From Pseudomonas sp. SST3 (GTDB taxonomy: Bacteria > Pseudomonadota > Gammaproteobacteria > Pseudomonadales > Pseudomonadaceae): DNA of 64,000 nt. The stretch lies in the NCBI RefSeq assembly GCF_003325755.1, contig NZ_QORI02000004.1, forward strand, positions 186,001-250,000, written 5' to 3'. How positions within the stretch are numbered: the stretch's first letter is position 1; every line of letters begins with the position of its first letter. Positions 51,728 through 62,176 of this stretch are shown here, in pieces. The position numbers and the translations under genes were made by a program. The notes below the pieces were generated by a model that ran no database searches, had not been told where the DNA came from, and was given only the letters and a program-made list of their open reading frames with translations.

Positions 51728-52672
51728 ATGAATACGTTCAAGAAGATCACGGGTATCGGACTGTTCTCCTGCGCATTGATGCAGAACGCATGGGCGCAGG
51801 AGCCAGCCAGCTGCGAGAAGGTGCGCTTCGCTGAGATCGGCTGGGCGGACATCGCCGCCACCACAGGCGTGGCGATGGTGCTGTCCGAAGGCCTGGGCTA
51901 CGACCCAAGCAAGGTGATGGCCTCGGTACCGATCGCCTTCACCGGCGTGAAAAACAAGCAGATCGATGCCTTTCTCGGATACTGGTCGCCCTCCATGGAC
52001 GCGGTCATCGAGCCCTTTACCAAGGATGGCGGCGTCAAGGTGCTCGAGTCGCCGAATCTTGAGGGCGCCAAATACACCCTGGCGGTGCCGACCTACGCGG
52101 CCGAAGCAGGGCTGAAGAGCTTCCAGGACATCGCCAAGTTCGAAGACGAGCTGGGCGGCAAAATCTACGCGATCGAGCCGGGTAACGACGGCAACCTGCT
52201 GATCGAAAAGATGATCAAGAGCGACCAGTTCGGCCTCGGTGATTTCCGCATGGTCGAATCCAGCGAAGCCGGCATGCTGGTTCAGGTGCAGCGCGCGATC
52301 AGGAAGAAAGAGCCAGTGGTGTTCCTCGGCTGGGCTCCACACCCGATGAACGCCCAGTACGACCTGACCTATCTGGCTGGTGGCGATGAGGTGTTCGGCC
52401 CCGACTACGGTGCCGCCAAGGTATTCACCGTGGTGCCGCCGGATTATCTGGAACGCTGCGCGAATGTCGGCAAATTGCTGCAGAACCTGCAGTTCACCGT
52501 CCCCATCGAGAGCGAGCTGATGAGCATGGCGCTCGAACGCGACGATCCGCAGACCGTGGCGAAAAGCTGGATCAAGGCCAACCCGGCCATCCTCGAGCAA
52601 TGGCTGGCGGGCGTGACGACCTTCGATGGCCAGGATGGCGTTGCCGCCGTGAAGAAATTCGTCGGTCTCTGA
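51728..52672 (+). CDS. cbcX: Choline-type substrate-binding protein (CbcX/ChoX-like)
   Basis: A 314-residue periplasmic binding protein with a signal peptide ending NAWAQ (about 23). The mature part fits the OpuAC/ChoX fold (AEIGWADIAATTGVAMVLSEGLGYDP, DAFLGYWSPSMD, KEPVVFLGWAPHPMN), with aromatic residues that form the cage for a quaternary ammonium group. It is 32 bp downstream of cbcW and delivers substrate to it. Similarity to the binding protein at 59554 is high, so both probably bind choline. The symbol follows position. Confidence 0.85.
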   Translation: MNTFKKITGIGLFSCALMQNAWAQEPASCEKVRFAEIGWADIAATTGVAMVLSEGLGYDPSKVMASVPIAFTGVKNKQIDAFLGYWSPSMDAVIEPFTKDGGVKVLESPNLEGAKYTLAVPTYAAEAGLKSFQDIAKFEDELGGKIYAIEPGNDGNLLIEKMIKSDQFGLGDFRMVESSEAGMLVQVQRAIRKKEPVVFLGWAPHPMNAQYDLTYLAGGDEVFGPDYGAAKVFTVVPPDYLERCANVGKLLQNLQFTVPIESELMSMALERDDPQTVAKSWIKANPAILEQWLAGVTTFDGQDGVAAVKKFVGL

Positions 52673-52934
52673 CCGCTTGAAGGCACTCAGGCAACGCAGG
52701 GCCGGGCAAGGATAGCCAGCAGGCCCGTCCCGGCCTGTGCCCGAGACGAGTCTGCCGCCCAGCCGCAACACAACCGATCACATTTCATTTTCGCCGGTGC
52801 GCAAGCAGAACCAGCGCGCCGAACCGTGCATGGGATTTCGCTCAACCGCTGAAATCCCTGCAACAAACCGCAGTCCTCGCAGAACGGGACCACGGTCGGC
52901 ATCACTGCCATATCCTGACATGGAGCTATAACGC

Positions 52935-53789
52935 ATGAGTCTATTCAAGCACCTTCTTTGTGGTCTCGGCGCCGCCAGCATGGCGCTCGGCATGGCCACC
53001 AGCATGGCGGCGGACAAGCCCGAGCTGAAAATCGGCTACGTAAACGGCTGGGACGATAGCGTCGCCGCCACCCACGTGGCAGGCGAGATTCTCGAAAGCA
53101 ACCTGGGCTATACCGTCAAGCTGCAACCGGTCGAGCCGGCCATCATGTGGCAGGGCGTCGCACGCGGTGATCTCGACGCCACGCTCTCCGCCTGGCTGCC
53201 CGCCACCCATGGTGAATACTTCGAAAAGCTGAAGGATAAAGTCGTGGTGCTCGGCACCAACTACGAAGGCGCCAAGATCGGTCTGATCGTACCGGACTAC
53301 ATGGATGCCAAAAGCATCGCCGATCTCGACCAGCACAGCGAAGCACTGGGTGGCAAGATCACCGGCATTGATGCCGGAGCCGGCGTGATGCGCCGCACCG
53401 AAGATGCCATCGAGCAATACGATCTGGACATCCGGCTGATGGCCAGCTCGGGCCCGGCAATGACCACCGCGCTGACCCGTGCGGAAAAGGCGAAGGAGCC
53501 CATCGTCGTCACCGGCTGGATCCCGCACTGGATGTTCGCCAAATGGAAGCTGCGCTTCCTGGATGATCCGAAGAAGGTCTTCGGCGATGACGAACACGTC
53601 GACACGGTCGCCAACCCGGCCCTGGCCAGCAAGGCTCCCGAGGCCGAGGCCTTCCTGAAGAAATTCAGCTGGAACGCCGAAGAAGTCGGTGAAGTGATGC
53701 TGGCTATCCGCGACGGCGCCAAGCCGGACGCTGCCGCTCGCGAATGGGTCAAAAACAACCCGGAACGCGTCGCCGGCTGGCTCGAATAA
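52935..53789 (+). CDS. OpuAC-type glycine betaine binding protein
   Basis: A second periplasmic binding protein, 284 residues, with a signal peptide ending SMAAD (about 26). It has KIGYVNGWDDSVAATHVAGEIL, the binding-site region GDLDATLSAWLPATHG and VVTGWIPHWMFAKWK, closer to OpuAC/ProX (glycine betaine) than to ChoX. TGGAG lies before the ATG. It has no transporter of its own and starts 262 bp after the choline-type protein, so it may share the CbcVW core. The substrate is inferred from sequence class. Confidence 0.85.
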   Translation: MSLFKHLLCGLGAASMALGMATSMAADKPELKIGYVNGWDDSVAATHVAGEILESNLGYTVKLQPVEPAIMWQGVARGDLDATLSAWLPATHGEYFEKLKDKVVVLGTNYEGAKIGLIVPDYMDAKSIADLDQHSEALGGKITGIDAGAGVMRRTEDAIEQYDLDIRLMASSGPAMTTALTRAEKAKEPIVVTGWIPHWMFAKWKLRFLDDPKKVFGDDEHVDTVANPALASKAPEAEAFLKKFSWNAEEVGEVMLAIRDGAKPDAAAREWVKNNPERVAGWLE

Positions 53790-53871
53790 CCATCGATCCC
53801 CCTACACCCTATCTCTCCCACCCCGACCGCGCCCTTTGGCGGGCGCCGCTCGAAGCCATGGAGTCGTGCGC

Positions 53872-55172
53872 ATGCGTGTAATCAAGTGGAGCACCCTGGC
53901 GCTGGCCGTCACCGCCGCCGTCAACCAGCTGGCCGTGGCCAGCGAACAGTCGGAAGCCGCCGACTTCGTCGACGACAGCAACCTGACGCTGCTGAACAAG
54001 AACTACTACTTCGCCCGCGACAACCATGCGCCTGGCGCCGATCCGAGCCGCATCGAAGAGTGGGCTCACGGCATGCTGCTCACCTATGAGTCCGGATTCA
54101 CCCAGGGCCCCGTCGGCTTCGGCGTCGATCTCCATGCCGGTGGTGCCATCAAGCTAGACAGCGGTCGCGGCACCAGCGGCACCGGCCTGTTACCGGTGGA
54201 CAGTGACGGCCGCGCCGCCGACGAGCTCGGGTTCGCCGGAGGCGCCGTCAAGCTGCGCATCTCCAATACCACGCTCAAGTACGGTGACCTGACCCCTACC
54301 GCCCCGGTCTTCTCGCCGGGCACCGGGCGCATTTTTGCCAGCACCGCCAACGGCTTCCAGCTGATCTCTGGCGAAATCGAGCGGCTGACGGTCGATGCCG
54401 GCTACTTCACCTCGATTCGTGATCGCAACCGCTCGGTCAATCGAGACGGCGAAATCACCCTGGTCTATGCCGGCGCCATCGACTCGGAAACCGTCGGCTA
54501 CCTGGGCGGCACCTACCAGCTCACCGACAGCCTCAGCGCCACACTCTATGGCTCCAAATACGAGGATGTCTGGACCCAGTACTACGGCAACCTGAACTAC
54601 GCATTGCCACTCGCCGAAAACCAGGCGTTGACCTTCGACTTCAACGTCTACGACACCCGGGACGAGGGTGCAGCGCTGGCCGGCGACATCAACACCACGG
54701 CCTGGTCGCTGGCTGCTGGCTATTCGATCGGCGCCCATACCTTCACCCTCGCCCACCAGCAGGTGAACGGCAACTCGCCCATGGACTACATCAGCATAGA
54801 CGGCACCAACGCCGGCGACTCCATCTACCTGGCCAACTCCTCGCAATGGTCCGATTTCAACGCGCCCGGCGAGCAGTCCATGCAAGCCCGCTACGACCTC
54901 GACATGGCGGCCTACGGCGTGCCTGGCCTGAGTCTGATGGCCAGATAGATATCGACGGCGCGAGCGTCGACCCCAACGGAGCCTACGCCTACTACGCCGG
55001 AGCCGCCGGCAAGGGCAAAGAGTGGGAGCGCGACCTTGAAGCCAAGTACGTCGTTCAGGATGGCGGCCTCAAGGACCTGTCCCTGCGCGTGCGCTACGCC
55101 ACGGCACGCGGATTCGCTGGTGATATCGACGAGCTGCGCGTGATCACCGAGTATCCGCTGGATATTCTCTGA
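53872..55172 (+). pseudogene. OprD-family outer-membrane porin gene with a frameshift
   Basis: Frames from 53872 and to 55172 together encode an OprD-like porin of about 430 residues: signal peptide ending VAVAS (about 23), the NYYFARDNHAPGADPSRIEEWAHGML start of the barrel, and the C-terminal VRYATARG...RVITEYPLDIL. In frame 1 translation stops at 54946 (ARLSLMAR then TAG); the rest continues in another frame from DIDGASVDPNG, which fits a lost base near 54945. ATG 53872 has GGAG upstream. It is next to betaine uptake genes and may have let quaternary amines through the outer membrane. Real pseudogene or sequence error is not decided. Confidence 0.75.
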
Positions 55173-55299
55173 TCGGCAGCGGGCGGGTGCTCGCGCACCT
55201 GCCCGCCACCGCACAGCCCGCTTGCGCCGGCGGCTGTGTCCGCCCGTCCGTCATCGCTGATCACACGACACCGGCATGCGCAATAGCGACAACTGGCCC

Positions 55300-55323
55300 T
55301 TTATTGATTGATCGTTCAATAAA
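55300..55323. promoter_or_regulatory. BetI operator upstream of betI
   Basis: A near-perfect 24-bp palindrome with arms TTTATTGA and TCAATAAA around TTGATCG. It lies 49 bp before the betI ATG, the site expected for auto-repression of the betIBA operon by choline-responsive BetI. Confidence 0.75.
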
Positions 55324-55371
55324 AAATCCCTAGGCTGGTCGCCAGTCAAACCCTGACCGGAGCCCCCCTTC

Positions 55372-55965
55372 ATGCCCAAGGTTGGAATGCAGCCCATCCG
55401 GCGCAAGCAACTGATCCACGCCACGCTCGAAGCGGTGGATCAGGTCGGCATGAGCGACGCCAGTATCTCGATGATCGCGCGTCTGGCAGGTGTCTCGAAC
55501 GGCATCATCGCGCACTACTTTCAGGACAAGAACGGCCTGCTCGAAGCCACCATGCGACACCTGATGAAAGCGCTCAATCAGGCCGTTCGTATACGCCGCG
55601 AGGCGCTTACCGACGACAGTCCGCGCGCGCACCTGAAGGCGATCATCGAGGGCAACTTCGACGATAGCCAGGTGAACGGACCCGCGATGAAAACCTGGCT
55701 GGCGTTCTGGGCGTTCAGCATGCATCAACCCTCCCTGCACCGGTTGCAGCGGATCAACGACTGCCGCCTGTATTCCAATCTCTGCTGCGAGTTCCGCCGC
55801 GTTCTGCCGAAGGAGCAGGCACGCTCGGCTGCGCGAGGCATGGCGGCATTGATCGACGGCTTGTGGTTGCGCGGCGCGCTGGCCAGCGACGACTTCGATA
55901 TCGAACAGGCATTGCAACTGGCCTATGACTACCTGGATCAGCTACTGACCAAGCAGGTGCACTGA
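55372..55965 (+). CDS. betI: Choline-responsive TetR-family repressor BetI
   Basis: Repressor of the choline oxidation genes, released by choline. The 197-residue protein starts [22 protein letters not shown], the BetI N-terminus, with the TetR helix-turn-helix [27 protein letters not shown] (about 30-57). The C-terminal ligand domain is intact. GGAG lies before the ATG. It is first in betI-betB-betA, the usual Pseudomonas order, with the palindrome at 55300 as operator. Confidence 0.96.
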   Translation: MPKVGMQPIRRKQLIHATLEAVDQVGMSDASISMIARLAGVSNGIIAHYFQDKNGLLEATMRHLMKALNQAVRIRREALTDDSPRAHLKAIIEGNFDDSQVNGPAMKTWLAFWAFSMHQPSLHRLQRINDCRLYSNLCCEFRRVLPKEQARSAARGMAALIDGLWLRGALASDDFDIEQALQLAYDYLDQLLTKQVH

Positions 55966-55998
55966 TCCCCTTCTTCACTACGCACCGCGAGGATGACC

Positions 55999-57471
55999 AT
56001 GCCCCGTTTCGAACAACAGAAACTCTACATCGATGGCCGCTATACCGAGGCCACTAGCGGCGGCACCTTCGAGACCGTCAATCCAGCGACCGGCGAAGTG
56101 CTTGCCGAGCTCCAGCGCGCGTCGCGGGACGATGTCGATAAAGCTGTCGCCAGCGCCACCGCGGGACAGAAGGTCTGGGCCGCGATGACCGCCATGCAGC
56201 GCTCGCGCATCCTGCGCCGAGCGGTCGACATCCTGCGCGAACGCAACGATGAACTGGCCGAACTGGAAACCCTCGATACCGGCAAGCCGCTGGCGGAAAC
56301 CCGCGCAGTGGATATCGTGACCGGGGCCGATGTGCTCGAATATTACGCCGGGCTGATCCCGGCCATCGAAGGCGAGCAGATCCCGTTACGCGATACCAGC
56401 TTCGTCTATACCCGCCGCGAGCCGCTGGGTGTGGTGGCCGGGATCGGTGCCTGGAATTACCCGATCCAGATTGCCCTATGGAAGTCCGCACCGGCATTGG
56501 CGGCCGGCAACGCGATGATCTTCAAGCCCAGTGAGATGACGTCCCTGAGCACCCTGAAACTGGCCGAGATTTACACCGAGGCTGGCGTGCCGGATGGCGT
56601 ATTCAACGTGCTCACCGGCAGCGGTCGGGAAGTCGGCACCTGGCTTACCGAGCATCCAGGCATCGAGAAGATTTCCTTCACCGGCGGCACCAGCACCGGC
56701 AAGAAGGTCATGGCCAGCGCGTCCAGCTCCTCGCTCAAGGATGTGACCATGGAGCTGGGTGGCAAGTCGCCGCTGATCATTTTCGAGGACGCCAATCTCA
56801 ACCGTGCCGCGGACATTGCGGTCATGGCCAACTTCTTCAGCTCTGGCCAGGTCTGCACCAATGGCACCCGCGTATTCATCCATCGCTCTTTGCAGGCGCG
56901 GTTCGAAGCCAAGGTGCTCGAGCGGGTAAAACGCATCCGCCTGGGCGACCCGCTGAACGCGGAAACCAATTTCGGCCCCTTGGTGGGCTACGCACACATG
57001 GACAGCGTGCTCGATTACCTCGAGTCGGGCCGGGCGGAAGGGGCACGTCTGCTTTGTGGCGGCGCAAGGGTGACCGACGGTGAATACGCCAAAGGTGCCT
57101 ATGTCGCGCCAACCGTGTTCAGCGATTGCCGCGATGACATGCGCATCGTGCGCGAAGAGATCTTCGGGCCCGTCATGAGCATTCTGATCTTCGATGACGA
57201 AGCGGAAGTGATCCGCCGCGCGAACGACACCGAGTACGGCCTCGCTGCCGGCGTGGTGACCAACGACCTGGCCCGCGCCCACCGTGTCATCCATCAGCTC
57301 GAAGCGGGCATTTGCTGGATCAATACCTGGGGCGAGTCGCCCGCTGAGATGCCGGTCGGCGGCTACAAGCAATCCGGTGTCGGCCGTGAGAACGGCCTGA
57401 CGACCCTGGCGCATTACACCCGCACAAAATCGATCCAGGTCGAACTGGGCGATTTCGCCTCGGTGTTTTAG
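55999..57471 (+). CDS. betB: Betaine aldehyde dehydrogenase
   Basis: NAD(P)-dependent enzyme that turns betaine aldehyde into glycine betaine, 490 residues, the normal length. The catalytic glutamate is in [12 protein letters not shown] (near 251) and the catalytic cysteine in [12 protein letters not shown] (near 285). The Rossmann motif [11 protein letters not shown] is present. ATG 55999 has GAGG upstream and the family start [16 protein letters not shown] 55993 is too close to that site. It follows betI after 33 bp. Confidence 0.97.
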   Translation: MPRFEQQKLYIDGRYTEATSGGTFETVNPATGEVLAELQRASRDDVDKAVASATAGQKVWAAMTAMQRSRILRRAVDILRERNDELAELETLDTGKPLAETRAVDIVTGADVLEYYAGLIPAIEGEQIPLRDTSFVYTRREPLGVVAGIGAWNYPIQIALWKSAPALAAGNAMIFKPSEMTSLSTLKLAEIYTEAGVPDGVFNVLTGSGREVGTWLTEHPGIEKISFTGGTSTGKKVMASASSSSLKDVTMELGGKSPLIIFEDANLNRAADIAVMANFFSSGQVCTNGTRVFIHRSLQARFEAKVLERVKRIRLGDPLNAETNFGPLVGYAHMDSVLDYLESGRAEGARLLCGGARVTDGEYAKGAYVAPTVFSDCRDDMRIVREEIFGPVMSILIFDDEAEVIRRANDTEYGLAAGVVTNDLARAHRVIHQLEAGICWINTWGESPAEMPVGGYKQSGVGRENGLTTLAHYTRTKSIQVELGDFASVF

Positions 57472-57561
57472 AAAACAGCCACGAGCTGCAAGGCAGCCGG
57501 CGCTGCTCACGCCTTTTCTCGACGGCGTGACGGCTGCCGCCTTCGTCCAGAGGATCTGACT

Positions 57562-59286
57562 ATGGAATTCGACTACATCATCATCGGTGCTGGCTCGGCC
57601 GGTAACGTTCTGGCAACCCGCCTGACCGAGGACGCCGATGTCAGCGTGCTGCTGCTCGAAGCCGGAGGTCCCGACTACCGGATGGATTTCCGTACCCAGA
57701 TGCCCGCCGCGCTGGCCTTTCCGCTGCAGGGGCGGCGCTATAACTGGGCCTACGAGACCGATCCCGAGCCGCACATGAACAATCGCCGCATGGAGTGCGG
57801 TCGGGGCAAGGGCCTGGGCGGCTCGTCGCTGATCAACGGCATGTGCTACATCCGAGGCAACGCCATGGACTACGATGGCTGGGCCAAGGCGCCCGGTCTG
57901 GAAGACTGGACCTATCTCGACTGCCTGCCCTATTTCCGTAAAGCCGAGACACGTGACATCGGCCCCAACGACTACCATGGCGGCGACGGCCCGGTGAGCG
58001 TGACCACGCCCAAGCCCGGCAACAATCCCTTGTTCCGCGCCATGATCGAGGCCGGCGTACAGGCCGGCTATCCGGAAACCGACGACCTCAACGGTTATCG
58101 CCAGGAAGGCTTCGGCCCGATGGATCGCACGGTCACGCCCAAGGGGCGTCGCGCCAGCACCGCGCGTGGGTATCTGGACATGGCCCGTGGCCGACCGAAC
58201 CTGACCATCGTGACCCATGCGCTGACCGATCGCATCCTGTTCAGCGGCAAGCGGGCCATCGGTGCGGCTTACCTGCATGGCAGCAGCGACACGCCAGTGA
58301 TCGTCCATGCCCGGCGTGAAGTGCTGCTGTGCAGTGGCGCCATCGCCTCGCCACAGATCCTGCAGCGCTCTGGCGTCGGCCCGGGCGCGCTGCTGCGCGA
58401 ACTGGGCATCCCGATCGTCCACGATCTTCCAGGCGTCGGGGCCAACCTGCAGGATCACCTGGAGATGTACCTGCAGTACGCCTGCAAACAACCGGTTTCG
58501 CTCTACCCTGCGCTGCAGTTGCATAACCAGCCTCTGATCGGCGCCGAGTGGCTGTTCCTGGGCAAGGGCATCGGCGCCAGCAACCAGTTCGAGGCGGGCG
58601 GGTTCATTCGCTCGCGCGCCGAGTTCGAGTGGCCGAACATCCAGTACCACTTCCTGCCGGTGGCGATCAATTACAACGGCAGCAACGCGGTAAAGGAGCA
58701 CGGCTTCCAGGCCCATGTCGGTTCCATGCGCTCGCCCAGCCGCGGGCGTGTACATGCCCGCTCGCGGGACCCGCGCCAGCACCCGAGCATCCTGTTCAAC
58801 TACATGTCGTGCGAGCAGGATTGGCAGGAGTTCCGCGACGGCATCCGGATCACCCGGGAGATCATGGCGCAATCGGCACTGGATCCCTATCGCGGCCGAG
58901 AACTGAGTCCCGGCGCCAACATCGACAGCGATGCCGAGCTGGATGAGTTCGTCCGCCAGCACGCCGAAACCGCCTTCCATCCGTCCTGCTCCTGCAAGAT
59001 GGGCGAAGACGAGATGGCCGTGGTCGACGGCCAGGGCCGGGTGCACGGCCTCGACGGGCTACGGGTGATCGATGCCTCCATCATGCCGCTGATTACTACC
59101 GGCAACCTCAACGCGCCGACCATCATGATGGCCGAGAAACTCGCCGACCGGGTTCGCGGGCGCACGCCGTTGCCGCGCAGCACCGCGCCGTATTACGTCG
59201 CGGGATCCGACCCGGTGCGCAACGCGGCGCAGACACAGCCGGCAGCCGCGCAGAAGGCGCAGAAGGCGCAAAGCGTTCAAGTCTAG
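57562..59286 (+). CDS. betA: Choline dehydrogenase
   Basis: FAD-dependent GMC oxidoreductase that oxidises choline to betaine aldehyde and can continue to betaine; it is membrane-associated. The 574 residues show the ADP-binding motif [18 protein letters not shown], the GMC signatures [20 protein letters not shown] and [15 protein letters not shown], and the active-site [14 protein letters not shown] lies before the ATG. It is the last gene of betIBA, 90 bp after betB, and is followed by two copies of the TAGGGTGGA repeat. Confidence 0.97.
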   Translation: MEFDYIIIGAGSAGNVLATRLTEDADVSVLLLEAGGPDYRMDFRTQMPAALAFPLQGRRYNWAYETDPEPHMNNRRMECGRGKGLGGSSLINGMCYIRGNAMDYDGWAKAPGLEDWTYLDCLPYFRKAETRDIGPNDYHGGDGPVSVTTPKPGNNPLFRAMIEAGVQAGYPETDDLNGYRQEGFGPMDRTVTPKGRRASTARGYLDMARGRPNLTIVTHALTDRILFSGKRAIGAAYLHGSSDTPVIVHARREVLLCSGAIASPQILQRSGVGPGALLRELGIPIVHDLPGVGANLQDHLEMYLQYACKQPVSLYPALQLHNQPLIGAEWLFLGKGIGASNQFEAGGFIRSRAEFEWPNIQYHFLPVAINYNGSNAVKEHGFQAHVGSMRSPSRGRVHARSRDPRQHPSILFNYMSCEQDWQEFRDGIRITREIMAQSALDPYRGRELSPGANIDSDAELDEFVRQHAETAFHPSCSCKMGEDEMAVVDGQGRVHGLDGLRVIDASIMPLITTGNLNAPTIMMAEKLADRVRGRTPLPRSTAPYYVAGSDPVRNAAQTQPAAAQKAQKAQSVQV

Positions 59287-59296
59287 GGGGCCGATA

Positions 59297-59384
59297 TAGG
59301 GTGGATGATGCTCTGTTCATCCACCTGTGCCACCGCTCGGTGGAGCGCCACCCGGTGGATCGGTGAAGCGTGATCCACCCTACC
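59297..59384. repeat. TAGGGTGGA-type repeat, copy d
   Basis: TAGGGTGGATGATGCTCTG...GTGATCCACCCTACC. Complete outer arms and an inner CACCGCTCGGTGGAGCGCC. It starts 10 bp after the betA stop codon. Confidence 0.75.
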
Positions 59385-59440
59385 AAGCTCTTGCATGTGC
59401 GCACTTAGGAATCAGGCGACGCTCAACCAAACGTCATGGC

Positions 59441-59543
59441 GTAGGGTGGATGACGCTTTTTTCATCCACCTTTGGCACCGCTTGGTGCAGCGCCACCCGG
59501 TGGAGCGCCACCCGGTGGATCGGTGAAGCGTGATCCACCTACG
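59441..59543. repeat. TAGGGTGGA-type repeat, copy e
   Basis: GTAGGGTGGATGACGCTTTT...GTGATCCACCTACG, with the internal GGTGGAGCGCCACCC unit duplicated. It ends 10 bp before the stop of the ChoX-like gene on the other strand. Confidence 0.75.
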
Positions 59544-59553
59544 AAGCTAAACC

Positions 59554-60489
59554 TCAGAGCGAGGCCTTCACCGCCGCTAGCCCATCTTCACCCTCGCGGG
59601 TTGTGACGCCTTGCAACCAGCCTTCGAGCACCTCGGGATGGGCCTGTATCCAAGCCTTCACCGCCGCCTCGTTGCTGGCGTTTCTGGCCAGCACCTCGTC
59701 CATGATGGCGTTCTCCATGTCCTGGGTGAATTTCAGATTGGAGAGCAGCTTGCCGACATTCGGGCACTGCGCAGCATAGCCCTTGCGCACCAGCGTATTG
59801 ACCGTCCCGCTTTCGCCGAAATAAGCCTCGCCGCCCTTGAGATACTTGATGTCGTGTTGCACGTTCATCGGGTGCGGCGTCCAGCCGAGAAAGACCACGC
59901 CCTTGTCCCGCTTAACTGCCCTGCCGACCTGCACCAGCATTGCCTGCTCGCTGGACTCGATCAACTTCCAGTCGCCAAGACCGAATTCATCGTTAGCGAT
60001 CATTTTCTGGATCGTCAGGTTCGCTGGCGCACCGGCGGCAATCCCGTAAATCGTCTTGTCGAACAGATCGGCGTGCTTGTCGAGATCCTCGAAACGCTTC
60101 ACGCCGGCATTCCAGACCGAAGTCGGCACCGCCAGGGTGTACTCGGTGCCGGTCAGGTTCACGCTGTGCTCGTCGATCTCACCGGTGGCCACGAACTTGT
60201 CGTAGTTGTCCTGTTGCGCCGGCATCCAGTTGCCGAGAAAGACATCGACCTGATCCTTGGTCAGCCCGGCGAAGATGATCGGCACGCCCAGCGTCATGAC
60301 CTGCGGCTTGTAGCCGAGGCCTTCGAGCAGCAGGCTGGCGATGCCATTGGTTACGGCAATGTCGCTCCAGCCCGGATCACCCAGGCGCACCGTGGCGCAC
60401 TGTTTGTCTTCGATCACGCCCTGCGCCTGGAGACTCGTGGCGGCCAGCAACACGCTACCGGCCACAACCGCATTTATTGTTTTTCTCAT
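59554..60489 (-). CDS. Choline-binding protein (ChoX-like) beside betC
   Basis: A 311-residue periplasmic protein, signal peptide ending SLQAQG (about 22), with DPGWSDIAVTNGIASLLLEGLGYKP, DVFLGNWMPAQQ and GVVFLGWTPHPMN of the ChoX class. It is 70 bp downstream of betC in the same direction, so the two probably share a transcript. No ATPase or permease gene is near, so it is likely to use the CbcVW core or a distant one. ATG 60489 has AAGGC upstream; the frame to 60531 is an extension. Confidence 0.85.
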   Translation of the reverse strand: MRKTINAVVAGSVLLAATSLQAQGVIEDKQCATVRLGDPGWSDIAVTNGIASLLLEGLGYKPQVMTLGVPIIFAGLTKDQVDVFLGNWMPAQQDNYDKFVATGEIDEHSVNLTGTEYTLAVPTSVWNAGVKRFEDLDKHADLFDKTIYGIAAGAPANLTIQKMIANDEFGLGDWKLIESSEQAMLVQVGRAVKRDKGVVFLGWTPHPMNVQHDIKYLKGGEAYFGESGTVNTLVRKGYAAQCPNVGKLLSNLKFTQDMENAIMDEVLARNASNEAAVKAWIQAHPEVLEGWLQGVTTREGEDGLAAVKASL

Positions 60490-60559
60490 GTCCGTCTGCC
60501 TTCTCTCTATTCGAAAGGATTCCGTAAACACGGCCTGGTTGCTGCCGTGCCGTGATGAT

Positions 60560-62080
60560 TCAGGGTCTAGGGTAGCGGGCCTGACGCTCGAGATCGTCCA
60601 GGTCGATGTGGTTGCGCATGTACTGCTGGCTGGCGTCCACCCAGGGCTGATGATCCCAGCTGGTCAGCTTGCCCAGGCTCAGCGCTTCGCTGACCAGACG
60701 CCGCCGGCGCTGGCTGGCAAGCACCTGGTCATGGATCGCCCGCATGTCCCAACGTTGCCGCGCTTCGGTCAGAAAGGCTTCGGCGAGCGCCTGGTGATCG
60801 GCCGAACCGACAAGGTTCTCGCGCTCCAGCGGGTCGTTGACCAAATCGAACAGCAGGCACGGATCCTGTTCCGAATAGATGAATTTGTAGGCCCCGCGGC
60901 GGATCATCATCAGAGGGCTGGTGGTGCCTTCGGCCATGTACTCGCCGATCACTTCGTCATGGCCTTCGTGGCCGGTCAGGTGCGGCAGCAGCGAGCGGCC
61001 ATCGAGCGGCAGGTTGGCCTCCAGCGTGCCGCCGGCCAGCTCGACCAGGGTCGGCAGCAGGTCGGCGGTCGATACCGAGGCGCTGACGCGGGCCGGATCG
61101 ATGCCGGGTGCGTGGATGATCAGCGGCACACGAGCCGCCATTTCGAACCAATGCATCTTGTACCAGAGCCCGCGCTCGCCCAGCTGGTCGCCGTGGTCGC
61201 CGGAAAACACCACGATGGTGTCTTCGGCCAGACCGCACGCTTCAAGCGTCTTCAACAGCTTGCCGACGTTGTCATCGATATAGCTGCACGCGCCGAAGTA
61301 GGCGCGCCTGGCATCCTTGATTTTCTGTTCGGGTAGTGACTTGCCCCACAAGTCGATGACCTTTAGCAGGCGCTGCGAGTGGGGGTCCTGTTCATCCTGG
61401 GCGATATCCTGGCGCGGCAGCGGGATGTCTTCGTCCCGGTAACGGTTCCAGTACTCCTCGGGGATGGTGTAGGGATCGTGAGGGTGGGTCATCGACACCG
61501 TCAGGCAGAACGGCTTGCCATCTTCCGCGCGAACGAAGTCGTAGAGGTACTGTTGCGCCTTGAATACCACCTCCTCATCGAAATCCATCTGGTTGGTGCG
61601 CACGCTGGGCCCTGCCTGCAGCACCGAAGACATGTTGTGGTACCAGCTCAGGCGTACGTCCGGTTCGTCCCAGTTCACCGCCCAGCCGTAATCGGCCGGG
61701 TAGATATCACTGGTCAGCCGCTCCTCGTAGCCATGCAGCTGGTCCGGTCCGCAGAAGTGCATCTTGCCGGACAGTGCAGTGTGGTAACCGAGCCGGCGCA
61801 GGTAGTGCGCGTAGGTCGGCACATCGGCAGGAAAGTCGGCGGCATTGTCGTAGGCGCCGATCCTGCTGGGCAGCTGGCCACTGACGAGAGTGAAGCGCGA
61901 CGGCGCGCAGAGCGGGCTATTGCAGTATGCCGAGTCGAACACCACGCCTTCGGCCGCCAGACGCGAAAGGTTCGGCAATTTGATTGGCGATGCCGGGTCA
62001 TGCATCGGCAGGATTGGCGCGGCCATCTGATCGGCCATGATGAACAGTATGTTTGGGCGCTTCATATCCGAGTGGTCCAT
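60560..62080 (-). CDS. betC: Choline-sulfatase
   Basis: Hydrolyses choline-O-sulfate to choline and sulfate. The 506-residue protein is a type I sulfatase. The signature LCAPSRFTLVSG (about 57-68) carries the cysteine that becomes formylglycine, and FIMADQM and HGDQLGERGLWYK give metal and sulfate ligands. The start is ATG 62080 or ATG 62065 (MKRPNILFIMADQM, closer to relatives). No formylglycine-generating enzyme gene is in the window; it must be elsewhere. It is divergent from the LysR gene at 62177. Confidence 0.93.
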   Translation of the reverse strand: MDHSDMKRPNILFIMADQMAAPILPMHDPASPIKLPNLSRLAAEGVVFDSAYCNSPLCAPSRFTLVSGQLPSRIGAYDNAADFPADVPTYAHYLRRLGYHTALSGKMHFCGPDQLHGYEERLTSDIYPADYGWAVNWDEPDVRLSWYHNMSSVLQAGPSVRTNQMDFDEEVVFKAQQYLYDFVRAEDGKPFCLTVSMTHPHDPYTIPEEYWNRYRDEDIPLPRQDIAQDEQDPHSQRLLKVIDLWGKSLPEQKIKDARRAYFGACSYIDDNVGKLLKTLEACGLAEDTIVVFSGDHGDQLGERGLWYKMHWFEMAARVPLIIHAPGIDPARVSASVSTADLLPTLVELAGGTLEANLPLDGRSLLPHLTGHEGHDEVIGEYMAEGTTSPLMMIRRGAYKFIYSEQDPCLLFDLVNDPLERENLVGSADHQALAEAFLTEARQRWDMRAIHDQVLASQRRRRLVSEALSLGKLTSWDHQPWVDASQQYMRNHIDLDDLERQARYPRP

Positions 62081-62176
62081 GTCTGTTTTTTATGCGAGAT
62101 TGCTTCGAACACAGTCTGGACCCTGAAACGCTGCGGTAAACCCGGCTGCAGGATATGCCTAGGATAAGTACAGCTA

